This document shows, piece by piece, positions 11,597-23,597 of a stretch of 46,556 bases of DNA. The notes under the pieces are model-generated. The model had not been told where the DNA came from, searched no databases, and worked only from the letters and a program-made list of their open reading frames with translations. The stretch spans positions 16,565 through 63,120 of the forward strand of contig NZ_JAKZKW010000024.1 in the NCBI RefSeq assembly GCF_022808695.1, given 5' to 3'. This DNA comes from Fundidesulfovibrio soli. Its GTDB lineage: Bacteria; Desulfobacterota; Desulfovibrionia; Desulfovibrionales; Desulfovibrionaceae. Position 1 is the first letter of the stretch. Every line of letters starts with the position of its first letter. The translations under genes and the position numbers were made by a program.

Positions 11597-11876
11597 GGGC
11601 CTGTTCCTGCTCGCTTTTTTGAGTGCCGCGAATCGGCGCACGGCCCATGATAGACCCGGAAGTCCTGTTTGTCAGCCCGATTGCCGCCCGCGCCCCCTGA
11701 TACGGGCAGGCCGGAGGGGAAGCCGCCTCCCGGTTGATATTCCACCGTTTCGGGCTTATTCTCGCCCATCGACCACCGTCGCCGGGCCGGATGCCACGGG
11801 GATATCCATCCCTTGCGTGCGGCGCCCGAGGTTGTAGTCGTCTCCGGCACAGACGTGGGGATAAGGAGCGCTCGCC

Positions 11877-14800
11877 ATGAACCGCTCACGCCCTGCCTCG
11901 CCCACCGGGTCCGCCGCCCAGGCCGTTCCGGCTTCCTGCACGTCACATTTCCTGGTTCAGGCCAAAGAGCCCGGACTCTTTCGGCAAACAGCGGCCGAGG
12001 CTGCCGTGTCGCGCCCGGCTCCCCGGTTGGCGCGGCTGCGCTTCATCTGGTCCGCGCTGCTTTTGCTGGCCTGGCTGGCAGCGCACTGTCCGCCAGCCCT
12101 GGCCTTCACGATCACCCACCAGGGCACCACCCTGGACATCCAGGCCACCGGCCTGGGCACTCTCAGCCCCATCACCTGCCCGTCGCCGAACCCGGTGGTG
12201 TACTGCTACCAGTCGGACGGCCTGGACCCGGCCTTCCACACTCCCCTCGGGTTGAACGGATTCTTCAGCCTGTCGGTCACGCCCACGGCCACGGACAGCT
12301 ATTGCGACGCCCAGCACCTGCACACCCTGGCCAACATTCTCCTCGTCAGCAGGTGGACCAAGTCCATCGGCTCGCAAACCACCACGCTCATGGCGGAGCG
12401 CAGCTGCTTTCAGGCCGGAAACGCCATCTCCGGCAGCTCGGCCTATCAGGTGATCAACAGCTTCAGCTACCAGGACTACACCATGGCCAACGTGAACGTG
12501 TACCTCAACACGGGCACGCAATCCTCCTTTTTCGTCATGATCATGATGGACCCGGCCGTGCTGGCCAATATGTCCATCTCCAAGGAGAGGCTCGGCGGCC
12601 CAGGCGACAACCCCCACACCGCCTTCGACCGTGGCGGCGCGGGAAGCTGCTCGACCCAGGGCCTGCCCACCTACGCCGTGAACACGGCCATGCTCAACCT
12701 GGCCGTGGAGGACACGGACCTGGCCTGGCGCAGCTTCGGCCACGACGTGGCCCTGCGGCGCGTTTGGAACATGCTCCCCGAAGCCTCCGGGCTGTTCGGC
12801 AACGGCTGGAGCTTCGCCTACGAATCCGTCATCGAGGCCGCGCCCTACGCCTCGGGCGGGGCCAGCCTGAGCCTGGGCTCCGGCCAGACACTCTTCTACA
12901 CCGTGTCCGGCTCCCAGGGCCAGGGCAGCGGGCAGGTGGCGGTCAGCTACGCCGGAGCCTCCTCCGTGCTCCAGCCCATCCTCTCGGCCGCGATCAGCGA
13001 GGCCACCGGCACCGGGACCTACACCCTCTACGACAAGCGCGCCAAGCTGACCTCCCGCTACGAATACGCCAGGGACAACGCGGCCACCGGCAACCACGTC
13101 TACCGCCTGGCCTCCATCACGGACCGCAACGGCAACGCCCTGACTCTCGGCTACGACGGCTCCGGGCGGCTGCATACGGTCACCGACGCCTCGGGCCGGG
13201 CCGTCACCCTGACCCTGAACGCCCAGGGACGCTGCACGCGCATGGACACCTGGGACAACCGCGCCATGACCTTCCAGTACAGCGCCGCGGGGAACCTGAC
13301 CCAGAGCACGGACCTGGCGGGCAACGTCAGCACCTACACCTACGATGCGGGCAACCTCATGACCTCCATGAGCGTGGCCGGAAAGACCACGGCCTTCGCC
13401 TACGGCAGCAGGGGCTCGCAGAAGTACCTCTCCACGGTCACGGACGCGGCGGGCAAGGCCTGGAACTACGCCTTCGTCCAGGGCGGAACCCAGGTCACGG
13501 AGCCGGGCGGGGCCGTGCGGAGCTACGCCAGCGCGAACGGGCTGACCACTTCGGTCACGGACGCCCTGGGGCACGCGACCAACACGGTCTTCAACTCCCA
13601 GGGCCTGCCGGTGTCCATCACCGACCCGCGCGGCAAAACCACGGCCATGGCCTACGACGCCAACGGCAACCTGACGCAGCTCACCGATCCCCTGGGGCAC
13701 ACCACCATAATGGCCTACGACGGGGACTGGAACCTGACCTCCAAGACCGACCCCCTGAACAACACCTGGACGTTCAGCTACGACGCCAAAGGCAACCTCA
13801 CAGGCGTCCTCTCCCCCCTGGGGCGCGCGACCGCCCGGACCTACAACGCCAAGGGGCTGCTGACCGGCAAGACCCTGCCCGACGCCGCATCCTACGCCTA
13901 CGCCTACGACGTCCACGGCAACATGACCTCCGTCACGGACCCCCACGGCAAGCAGAGCACCCTGAGCTACGACGCGGCCGGGCTGAACCCCGCCACCACC
14001 ACGGACCAGCGCGGCAACACCACCGGCTACCAGTTCGACGCCAACCGCAGGGTCACCCAGGTGGCCCTGCCGGGCGGCGGCACGGCCCAGTTCGGCTACG
14101 ACTGCTGCGCCCAGTCCTCCAGGACGTCGCCCACGGGCTTCACCACGCTCATGCAGCGCGACGCCCTGCTCCGCCTGACCACGCTCACCGACCCCCTGGG
14201 CAAAAACACCAGCTATGCCTACAACTCCGACGGGGACCAGGTCTCGACCACCGACCCCCTGGGCCGTGTGACGCACTACGGCTACGATGCGGCGCACCAG
14301 CGCGTCTCCATCACCGGCCCCCTGGGCAAGGCCGTGAGCCTCAGCCTGGACGCGGCCGGGAATCCCGTCACCGTGACCAGCGCCCGGGGCAAGGCCACGC
14401 AGCTCGGCTACGACGACCTGGGCAACCTGGCCACGGTCACGGACCCGCTGGGCGCAGCGACCTCGAGCATCGTCAGGGACGCGGCCGGGCGCGTGGCCTC
14501 GCTGACCAACGCCCGCAACCAGCAGGTGTCCTTTCTGCGCGACGCGGACGGGCAGGTGACGGCCAAGAAGTGCGACAACGCAGTCGTGGCCAGCTACAGC
14601 TATACCCCCACCGGGCTGATCGCCTCCACCACGGACGCAACCGGCACCACGAGCCACACCGTCGGCCCTGGGGGACGGATCAAGGGCGTCGCCTACCCCG
14701 GCGGCCTGAACCTCGCCCTGGCTTACGACGACGCCGGAAACGTGGCCTCCATGATCTACCCGGGCGGGCTGTCCGTCAGCTACGCCGCCACGCCGCGCAA

Positions 14801-16178
14801 CCGCCCCCAGAGCGTGTCCTTCGCCGGGAACTCCTTGTCCCTGGGCTACGACGCGGCCGGGCACCTGACCGGCGAGACGCGCAGCAACGGCGTGCAGAGC
14901 GTCTACGGCTACGACGCGGCGGGACGCCTGACATCCGTGTCGCATAAGAAGGGCGCCGCCGTGGTCGCCGAACTGGCCTACGCCCGCGACGCCGCCGGGC
15001 AGGTCGGCGCGGAGACCGGCACCTGGCCGCTGACGCCCAGGCTGTCGCCGGCCAAGGCCACGGCGGCCTACGACAACGCCGACGGGCTGCTCAACTGGAA
15101 GGCCGACGCCGCCGGCCACGACCTGGACGGCAACCTGACCTCCCTGGCGGGGAGCGCGGGCTTCAGCGCGGCCTACGACGCCGAGAACCGGCTCACCTCG
15201 GTCACGCGCGCCGGGGTGACAACCAGCTACGCCTACAACGGCCTGGGCAACCGGGTGCGCGCCCAGAGCGGGGCGACGATCCGCAACTTCCATCACGACC
15301 CCTGGGGCAGGCTGCTGTGCGAGACCGACGGGGCCGGACAGGTGACCGCCAACTACATCTGGGCCGGGGACCGGCTGGTGGCTTCGGGCACGCAGGCGGG
15401 CGGGTTCGTCTTCCACCACGCGGACAAGACCGGCAACACCCTGGCGCTGACGAACGCCGCAGGGGCCACGGTCGGAGCCTATGCCTACTCGCCCTACGGC
15501 GCGGTGGCAGGGCACAGCGGCGCGGCGGCCACACCCTTCACCTATGCGGGGATGCACGGCGTGATGGACGACGGGGGCGGCCTCTACCACATGGCCAACC
15601 GCGCCTACCACGGCGTCCTGGGACGCTTCCTGCAGCGCGACCCCCTGGGCTTCGGCGGCGGCGACAACCTGTATCGCTATGTCTCGGACAACCCGGTGAC
15701 CGGCGTGGACCCCCTGGGCCTGCGGGACCTGATCGGCGGGCCAGACGCCTTCCCCAACGCCTGCAAGATGCGCGAGGGCGCGCCCTACATCGCCGTGGCC
15801 GCCGGGGTGGTCCTGGTGGGCGCCTTGCTGATTCCGGAAATGCTGGCCGCAAGCGAGCTTTCGGCGGCCATCTACGCCACCGAAGCCGGAACCGCGGCGG
15901 TTGTGACCACGGAGGCCGTGGTGCTGAAGGGGGCCACGGCGGCCGAGGTGGAAATGATCCAGGCGGGCATGGCCCTGGCCCGCAACGGCGACAAGCTGTA
16001 CACCACCCTGGTGGAGCTGACGCAGAGCCCGGCGGGCCAGCGCGTTCTCCAGCAGATGCAGCGCTACTACACCACCAGGGCAGCCACGCTGGACCCGGCC
16101 ACCACTTCGAGCGCCACGATGAACTTCATCAACAACATGGCCCAACTCTCGGGCCGGCTGTTGCAGACCGTGCACTGA
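11877..16178 (+). CDS. RHS/YD-repeat protein with variable C-terminal domain
   Basis: A 1433-residue exported protein. AAGGAG lies 8 nt before the ATG. A secretion signal is internal to a long basic leader: hydrophobic segment about 57-76 ending in ALA before FTITHQG. An N-terminal domain of about 270 residues leads into dozens of YD-type repeats (GYDxxGxLxxVTD pattern) and the conserved RHS-associated core near the end (FLQRDPLGFGGGDNLYRYV, then NPVTGVDPLGL). After the core, about 150 residues (from 1284) form a distinct tail with a hydrophobic stretch (YIAVAAGVVLVGALLIP), as in polymorphic toxins. No nuclease or deaminase motif is visible there. RHS proteins form shells around toxic tips and act in competition or attachment. 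No VgrG, PAAR or obvious immunity gene is adjacent. Confidence 0.93.
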   Translation: MNRSRPASPTGSAAQAVPASCTSHFLVQAKEPGLFRQTAAEAAVSRPAPRLARLRFIWSALLLLAWLAAHCPPALAFTITHQGTTLDIQATGLGTLSPITCPSPNPVVYCYQSDGLDPAFHTPLGLNGFFSLSVTPTATDSYCDAQHLHTLANILLVSRWTKSIGSQTTTLMAERSCFQAGNAISGSSAYQVINSFSYQDYTMANVNVYLNTGTQSSFFVMIMMDPAVLANMSISKERLGGPGDNPHTAFDRGGAGSCSTQGLPTYAVNTAMLNLAVEDTDLAWRSFGHDVALRRVWNMLPEASGLFGNGWSFAYESVIEAAPYASGGASLSLGSGQTLFYTVSGSQGQGSGQVAVSYAGASSVLQPILSAAISEATGTGTYTLYDKRAKLTSRYEYARDNAATGNHVYRLASITDRNGNALTLGYDGSGRLHTVTDASGRAVTLTLNAQGRCTRMDTWDNRAMTFQYSAAGNLTQSTDLAGNVSTYTYDAGNLMTSMSVAGKTTAFAYGSRGSQKYLSTVTDAAGKAWNYAFVQGGTQVTEPGGAVRSYASANGLTTSVTDALGHATNTVFNSQGLPVSITDPRGKTTAMAYDANGNLTQLTDPLGHTTIMAYDGDWNLTSKTDPLNNTWTFSYDAKGNLTGVLSPLGRATARTYNAKGLLTGKTLPDAASYAYAYDVHGNMTSVTDPHGKQSTLSYDAAGLNPATTTDQRGNTTGYQFDANRRVTQVALPGGGTAQFGYDCCAQSSRTSPTGFTTLMQRDALLRLTTLTDPLGKNTSYAYNSDGDQVSTTDPLGRVTHYGYDAAHQRVSITGPLGKAVSLSLDAAGNPVTVTSARGKATQLGYDDLGNLATVTDPLGAATSSIVRDAAGRVASLTNARNQQVSFLRDADGQVTAKKCDNAVVASYSYTPTGLIASTTDATGTTSHTVGPGGRIKGVAYPGGLNLALAYDDAGNVASMIYPGGLSVSYAATPRNRPQSVSFAGNSLSLGYDAAGHLTGETRSNGVQSVYGYDAAGRLTSVSHKKGAAVVAELAYARDAAGQVGAETGTWPLTPRLSPAKATAAYDNADGLLNWKADAAGHDLDGNLTSLAGSAGFSAAYDAENRLTSVTRAGVTTSYAYNGLGNRVRAQSGATIRNFHHDPWGRLLCETDGAGQVTANYIWAGDRLVASGTQAGGFVFHHADKTGNTLALTNAAGATVGAYAYSPYGAVAGHSGAAATPFTYAGMHGVMDDGGGLYHMANRAYHGVLGRFLQRDPLGFGGGDNLYRYVSDNPVTGVDPLGLRDLIGGPDAFPNACKMREGAPYIAVAAGVVLVGALLIPEMLAASELSAAIYATEAGTAAVVTTEAVVLKGATAAEVEMIQAGMALARNGDKLYTTLVELTQSPAGQRVLQQMQRYYTTRAATLDPATTSSATMNFINNMAQLSGRLLQTVH

Positions 16179-16197
16179 GCATACGGGAACGGGCATG

Positions 16198-16228
16198 AAA
16201 AAAGCCCCGTCCCTTGTGGGGACGAGGC
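16198..16228 (-). terminator. Rho-independent terminator, leftward
   Basis: Read leftward, a GC-rich stem (arms about 16204-16213 and 16219-16228, one mismatch) is followed by six T. The nearest leftward protein gene ends 700 bases away, so the terminator probably serves an untranslated transcript from the intergenic region to its right. Rightward there is no T tract. Confidence 0.6.
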
Positions 16229-16530
16229 GTTCGATTCGGAGGCATCCGCTGCCGCTTCAGGGACCTTGTCCCTTCCTCGTGGCGCCCCGCCGCTGCCTTC
16301 TCCGGCGGGGTCTTCATGGCTTGACCGGCCCGTTCTGGATGATCCGCGATCCGGTGACGGTCACTCCGTCTGGTTTGCCTGGCCTTGCGGGCTGTGCGCC
16401 CAGGTGCCGAGGCGTTGGGTCGTCGCGCTCATCCGCCGGTGTGTTCGTTATGCTGGCCCAATGGTCTTCACCTCCGTTGGGGTGGTCCACGTTGCCTTTG
16501 CCATGCTTATTAAATAGTCAGGAAATTCAG
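16199..16530 (-). ncRNA. Possible structured non-coding RNA
   Basis: This gap has no supported protein gene but reads, leftward, as a chain of hairpins ending in the terminator. Stems: GACGG/CCGTC at about 16356-16370, CCCCGCCG/CGGCGGGG (arms 16285-16292 and 16303-16310), and GGGAC/GTCCC at about 16259-16271. It does not match tmRNA, RNase P, SRP or 6S consensus features that I can recall. The 5' end is a guess. In the rightward direction the 16285-16310 hairpin followed by TCTT could instead be a weak terminator for the RHS gene. Confidence 0.3.
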
Positions 16531-16593
16531 TCTGTCCAGGGGCGCAGGGCCCGATGGGCGAAAATGCGGCCAGCGCCGCGCGCAGGAGTGGGC

Positions 16594-16827
16594 ATGGACG
16601 ATGCGGATACCAAGGGCGGCCAAGGGCTGCCGGCCTGGGCCGGGGAAGGGGCCGGACTCTACCGCAACAAGAAGAACGGGAAACTCTATGTGCTGCTGTC
16701 CAAGGCCGTGGACTGCACCAACGAGCGCGACGGGCTGCCCGTGGTGGTCTATTGCCCGCGGGACGACCCGGCCTTCGTGAGCGTGCGCGAGGAGCGGGAG
16801 TTCCTGGCCAAGTTCGATCCCGCCTGA
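16594..16827 (+). CDS. Small DUF1653-like protein
   Basis: A 77-residue soluble protein starting MDDADTKGGQG, with AGGAGTG before the ATG. Residues about 22-75 follow the DUF1653 pattern: GLYRNKKNGKLYVLLSKA, then a polar stretch, VVVYCP and FVSVREEREFLAKF. The family consists of short beta-rich proteins of unknown function. It lies 415 bases after the RHS gene on the same strand; an immunity role is possible by position only. Confidence 0.7.
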   Translation: MDDADTKGGQGLPAWAGEGAGLYRNKKNGKLYVLLSKAVDCTNERDGLPVVVYCPRDDPAFVSVREEREFLAKFDPA

Positions 16828-16926
16828 GCGGCGGCTCCTCGCCGCATCCGCACGGGTCAGGCCGCACCGGCGCACGCAGCCGCCGTCAGGCCAGGCGGGG
16901 TTGCCGTCCCCGCATCGGCCCTGCCG

Positions 16927-17136
16927 CTAGCGCCAGTACCAGCGGTAATGCCCCGGCCCGTAGTAATAGCCCGGATAGTAGTAATAGGGGTACGGCTCGT
17001 AATAATAGGCCGGAGGGCCGTAATAGACCGCCGGGGCGGGCGGCAGCAGCTCGTAGTGGGTCACGCCGTCCTTGTCCTTGTAGACGGCGCAGCCGCTCAT
17101 CAACAACAGGCAAAGGCCGAGCATCAGGCGTTTCAT
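16927..17136 (-). CDS. Tyr-rich small lipoprotein
   Basis: A 69-residue precursor starting MKRLMLGLCLLLMSGC; the lipobox LMSGC predicts lipidation at C16. The mature part is short and dominated by Y, P and G (YYYEPYPYYYYPGYYYGP). GGGGAGG precedes this ATG; an upstream in-frame ATG at 17223 has none. Low-complexity Tyr/Gly/Pro lipoproteins of this type are frequent but uncharacterised in Gram-negatives; surface or periplasmic structural roles are conceivable. Confidence 0.8.
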   Translation of the reverse strand: MKRLMLGLCLLLMSGCAVYKDKDGVTHYELLPPAPAVYYGPPAYYYEPYPYYYYPGYYYGPGHYRWYWR

Positions 17137-17987
17137 GCTTCCTCCCCGGGTCGCACGGGCGCTTTCCCCATGCCCGCCCTCATGACGGGGCGGCGTTCGC
17201 GCCGTCGCGGTATTCAGAAACAATGCTCATGTTTCGCAAAGAGGCAACCCGGGCCTTGCGGGATTATTCCGCCGCAAGCAGCGCACACGGCGGGCGGCCC
17301 GCCCTGGTAGCGCGCCGTCCGCCGCGAGCCGGGAGCCGGGAGCCTCCGCATGATCGGCCCCGGAGCTGTGCATCCGAAGGGGAAGACGCCCCGCCGCGAC
17401 GGACGGTTACACTGGGATACGCACCGGGCAGGGCTGGCCCTGGACGCTGCCCAACAACTCAGGCGAAGGGGCCAAGCAGTCAGCGGCGCCCGATGCGATA
17501 CAGCACCCCGGGATGGCTAACGCCAACGTGATCCGGTTCATGGCACACCAAGTGTTCCCGCGCTCTGGTCCTGAGCACGGAATTCTTCAGCCGGGAAGCC
17601 CCACTCCGTCACACGCCGTCTGGCTTCACCGACGCCTGAGGGCCAGGAAAAGTATCCCCATGTACCTATTACACATTACAGACTAACCAACAATACGATA
17701 AATCATCACTCCGCGTCGGCGCACACTGTTGCGCGGCAATCCATCCATTCAACATAACTGTTCATCCACGATTTCAATCTGCTCCATGTCATCCGGAGAA
17801 CCATACCTAACCATACCATTGGGGAGTGAATGACGGGGCGGATTGGATCCGAATCCTGCATTCCCAATCTTTAATCCATTGAAGACCTTGCAAATCTTTC
17901 GCTCTGATGCCACCATTAGAAACAGATCGGCATGTAACGAGGCGTTTCCCGGCCGCAGGAGGCGTGTGTGGCCGCGGGCATGCGCCG
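17137..17987. other. Long gene-poor intergenic region
   Basis: About 850 bases without a supported coding region. Composition shifts from GC-rich (to about 17.6 kb) to more AT-rich (about 17.64-17.9 kb). I recognise no riboswitch, terminator, tRNA or transposase remnant. It must hold the promoter of the hybrid kinase and possibly of the leftward lipoprotein gene. Confidence 0.5.
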
Positions 17988-21152
<3,165 letters not shown>

Positions 21153-21176
21153 GCGCAGCGGCCCGGAGGGCGGGGC

Positions 21177-22967
21177 TCAGTTCCCGAGCAGGATAGTCAA
21201 CGGCAGGAACAGGTTCCTCTGCGAAACCACCGTCGCCGTCATCGTGGGCCCCGCGAAGGAGATGTCCTTCAGGCCCAGCCGCGTGGCCTGCCCGGAATAC
21301 AGGTTGGAGGCGGGCGTGCTCGTGGGGGTGAAGGCGTTGGTCACGTTGCCCAGGTAGAATAGGTTGCTCTGATCACCGGGCGAGCCCCCCTGTCCGTAGG
21401 GGCCAAGGATGTTGAAGGCGCTGGAGGCCTGCACCGCCGTGACGCCCTGGTGGGAGCCCGCGACGTAGGCGTTGATGTCGTTCAAGCCGAGGTTGCCCAC
21501 GCCTGGGTTGCCGATGGCGTTGTCCACATGCAGGATGAGCAGCCCCCCCTGGTAGCTGGGGCGGAAGTACCTGAATCCTTTGTCCCATCCATCGCAGTAG
21601 CGATTCTCGGCCAGGAAGTACTCGGTGGCGCTCAGGGCCGTGTTGGCGAGCTTGAGGGTGGTGTCCGAGAGGGCCGGCCCGAAGCTGCGCCTCTGACCGT
21701 TGAGGCCGGGCGTGCGCACCGTGTCCCAGATGCAATAGGCCCGTGACCAAGCGTCGAAGGCCACCGGCGTAGTGCCTGAATCTTCCCCTGTGTCCGCGCC
21801 CCAGGAGCCGAAGGACATGCTGGAGAACATGCCCAGGCCGTAGTTGGCGTAGTTGACGTCGTAGAGGTCGGGCATGCCGCACATCTGGTGGCCCATCTCG
21901 TGGGCGATGACACCCATGGGGTGCTGGCGGGAATACACGTTGAGCTCCCCGTTCATGGCCCAGTCGGTCAGGGTCTTGCCCCCGGCCAGCACGCCCGGGC
22001 CACCCCAGGCGTGGGCCCAGATGTTGGGTGTCAGGGCAGTTCCGGAAGCCTCATAGCCTGCGGGGATGAAGTAGATGACTGCTTCGGACGGCGTGATGGA
22101 GCCGTCGCTGTTGGCGTCCAGGCTGGCGAAGTCCACATAGGCTGATGCTGCGGCCAGGGCCTGATTCAGCCAGGCCGTCTCCACCGAATAGTCGAAGGTG
22201 CCGCCGTAGTTGGGATGGTTGATGCCCAGGGTCACGTTGACCACTCCGGGCGTGGCGTTGCTGTTCTGGGTGTGGTTGATGGGCGTGACGACGAGCTTGG
22301 AGTGGGAGTTGTCCAGGTAGTAGTTGGCCACGGACTTCACGCCGGGCGCGGTGTTGAACAGTCGGCCGTACCAGGCCTGGTTGGTGGTGGTGAGGGCGCG
22401 GTTGGCGAAGGCCACCAGGATGACGAGCATCTTCTTCTGGCCCTGCACCAGGGTGGGCGTCCAGGGGTTGGCGGCGCTCTGCACCGCGTCGGCCTGGGAC
22501 GCGGCGGAAGAGGCTGCCCCGGCCTGCGCTTGCGCGCCCTGCATGTTGGCGGCGCGCGTCCTGTGCAGCCCCCGGGCGAAGCCGTCCCGCATGGCCTTGT
22601 CGGGAACGGGGCGCAGGTTCCTGGCTTCGGCGGGCGGCGCGTGCCTGCCTGGGATCAGCCCCGATGGTGCGAGCTCCCGGCTTTCGACGACGGCCTCGCC
22701 CGTAGCCTGCCGCGAGACGCTCCTTGGGCCGGAAGGCAGGGCGTATTCGAAATACCCGTTGGCCTTGTTCCGAACCAGAGTGTAGCCGTCGTTGGTCTCC
22801 GTCCAGTTCTGGAACTCGTCGCCCCGGATGCGCACCGTCAATCGGGAGCCGTCGGGCTGTTCAGCCTCCACAGGGAACGGAATGGCCGGGCCGGCGTGGG
22901 CCAGGGCGCTCAGGGCCAGCGAAAAGGCGGCAAAGGCAGCGAAAAATCGGGCGTATATCGGCATCAT
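21177..22967 (-). CDS. Secreted M6-family (InhA-like) zinc metalloprotease
   Basis: A precursor of about 596 residues starting MMPIYARFFAAFAAFSLALS with a clear signal peptide ending in AHA near residue 25. A pro-like region (about 26-165) precedes the catalytic domain, which has LVILVAF near 181 and the zinc motif VIAHEMGHQMCGMPDLYD (H356, E357, H360, with D366 downstream as in M6 peptidases). An EF-hand-like calcium loop, DANSDGSITPSE, lies at 284-295. AAGGA precedes the start; the frame is open to 23054 without a better site. Extracellular or periplasmic proteolysis is expected. It faces the hybrid kinase gene tail to tail. Confidence 0.92.
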   Translation of the reverse strand: MMPIYARFFAAFAAFSLALSALAHAGPAIPFPVEAEQPDGSRLTVRIRGDEFQNWTETNDGYTLVRNKANGYFEYALPSGPRSVSRQATGEAVVESRELAPSGLIPGRHAPPAEARNLRPVPDKAMRDGFARGLHRTRAANMQGAQAQAGAASSAASQADAVQSAANPWTPTLVQGQKKMLVILVAFANRALTTTNQAWYGRLFNTAPGVKSVANYYLDNSHSKLVVTPINHTQNSNATPGVVNVTLGINHPNYGGTFDYSVETAWLNQALAAASAYVDFASLDANSDGSITPSEAVIYFIPAGYEASGTALTPNIWAHAWGGPGVLAGGKTLTDWAMNGELNVYSRQHPMGVIAHEMGHQMCGMPDLYDVNYANYGLGMFSSMSFGSWGADTGEDSGTTPVAFDAWSRAYCIWDTVRTPGLNGQRRSFGPALSDTTLKLANTALSATEYFLAENRYCDGWDKGFRYFRPSYQGGLLILHVDNAIGNPGVGNLGLNDINAYVAGSHQGVTAVQASSAFNILGPYGQGGSPGDQSNLFYLGNVTNAFTPTSTPASNLYSGQATRLGLKDISFAGPTMTATVVSQRNLFLPLTILLGN

Positions 22968-23231
22968 TGGTTCCTTGGGGGAGGCAGCCAGGCGGGCAGG
23001 CGCCATTTCAAATATTATTCCTATCACCCAATAATTCCCGCAAGCCGTCTTCACAAGACCTCACCTGATGAAAGTCATGCACTATGCGTCCATCACGCCA
23101 GGATGGCAGGCAATTTGGCCCGCACCGGAGCCGTGCTGCCGGACCTTCTGTTCGTTAGCTCTCTGGCCTTGACCTGCGCCCGGAGAAAGGGATTACTAGA
23201 GGCAGGGACACGCACACGCGAGGAGGAACCC

Positions 23232-23483
23232 ATGACCCCAGCGATCAAGGTTTATGCCCTCTCCACCTGCCACCACTGCGCCGCGGCCAAAGAATACCTG
23301 ACGTCGCGCAACCTGCCCTTTGATTGCGTCTACGTGGACCGCCTCTACACCGAAGACCGCAATCAGGTCATGGCCGAATTGCGCAGGATCAACCCCTCCC
23401 TCTCCTTCCCCACCATCGTCATCGGGGAGACGGTGGTTGCGGGCTTCCAGGCTGACAAGATCGAGGCCGCTCTGGAAAAGTGA
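23232..23483 (+). CDS. Glutaredoxin-like thiol oxidoreductase
   Basis: An 83-residue thioredoxin-fold protein, MTPAIKVYALSTCHHC, with redox motif C13-H-H-C16, cis-Pro P60 in FPTIVIG and a GFQ loop at 71-73 before the last helix. AGGAGG lies 5 nt before the ATG. CHHC rather than the CPYC of classical glutaredoxins matches the short NrdH/Grx-like proteins of anaerobes. It acts in cytoplasmic disulfide reduction. Monocistronic, followed by a hairpin. Confidence 0.9.
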   Translation: MTPAIKVYALSTCHHCAAAKEYLTSRNLPFDCVYVDRLYTEDRNQVMAELRRINPSLSFPTIVIGETVVAGFQADKIEAALEK

Positions 23484-23533
23484 CGCCTCGTCTGAATGCG
23501 GGGCGCGGCTTTCACCCATACGGCGAAGCGAAA

Positions 23534-23562
23534 GCCCCCCGCGAGGGCGAGGGGCCTTCTTG
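23534..23562 (+). terminator. Probable terminator after the glutaredoxin gene
   Basis: Arms GCCCC and GGGGC flank a GC-rich loop that can itself fold, followed by CTTCTT. It lies about 50 nt after the stop codon; the T tract is short, so strength is uncertain. Confidence 0.5.
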
Positions 23563-23597
23563 ATGACGTCGCGGATCCGCCGGGAAGGGCCTGTCGG

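Noticed and set aside
11943-16196. A very long leftward open frame (over 1400 codons) opposite the RHS gene
   Set aside because: It is a GC-rich antisense shadow: low-complexity R/G/H/Q-rich translation, no ribosome site and no domains, whereas the rightward frame has clear RHS repeats and core.
16224-16245. TTCGATT loop resembling a tRNA T arm
   Set aside because: Flanking bases do not form a T stem and no anticodon or acceptor arms are present.
16448-16504. An 18-codon leftward frame reading MAKATWTTPTEVKTIGPA
   Set aside because: No ribosome site and no recognised peptide family; it may be chance within the possible structured RNA.
17137-17987. Decayed transposase or gene in the long gap before the hybrid kinase
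   Set aside because: All frames are broken and I could not match any translated stretch to a family.
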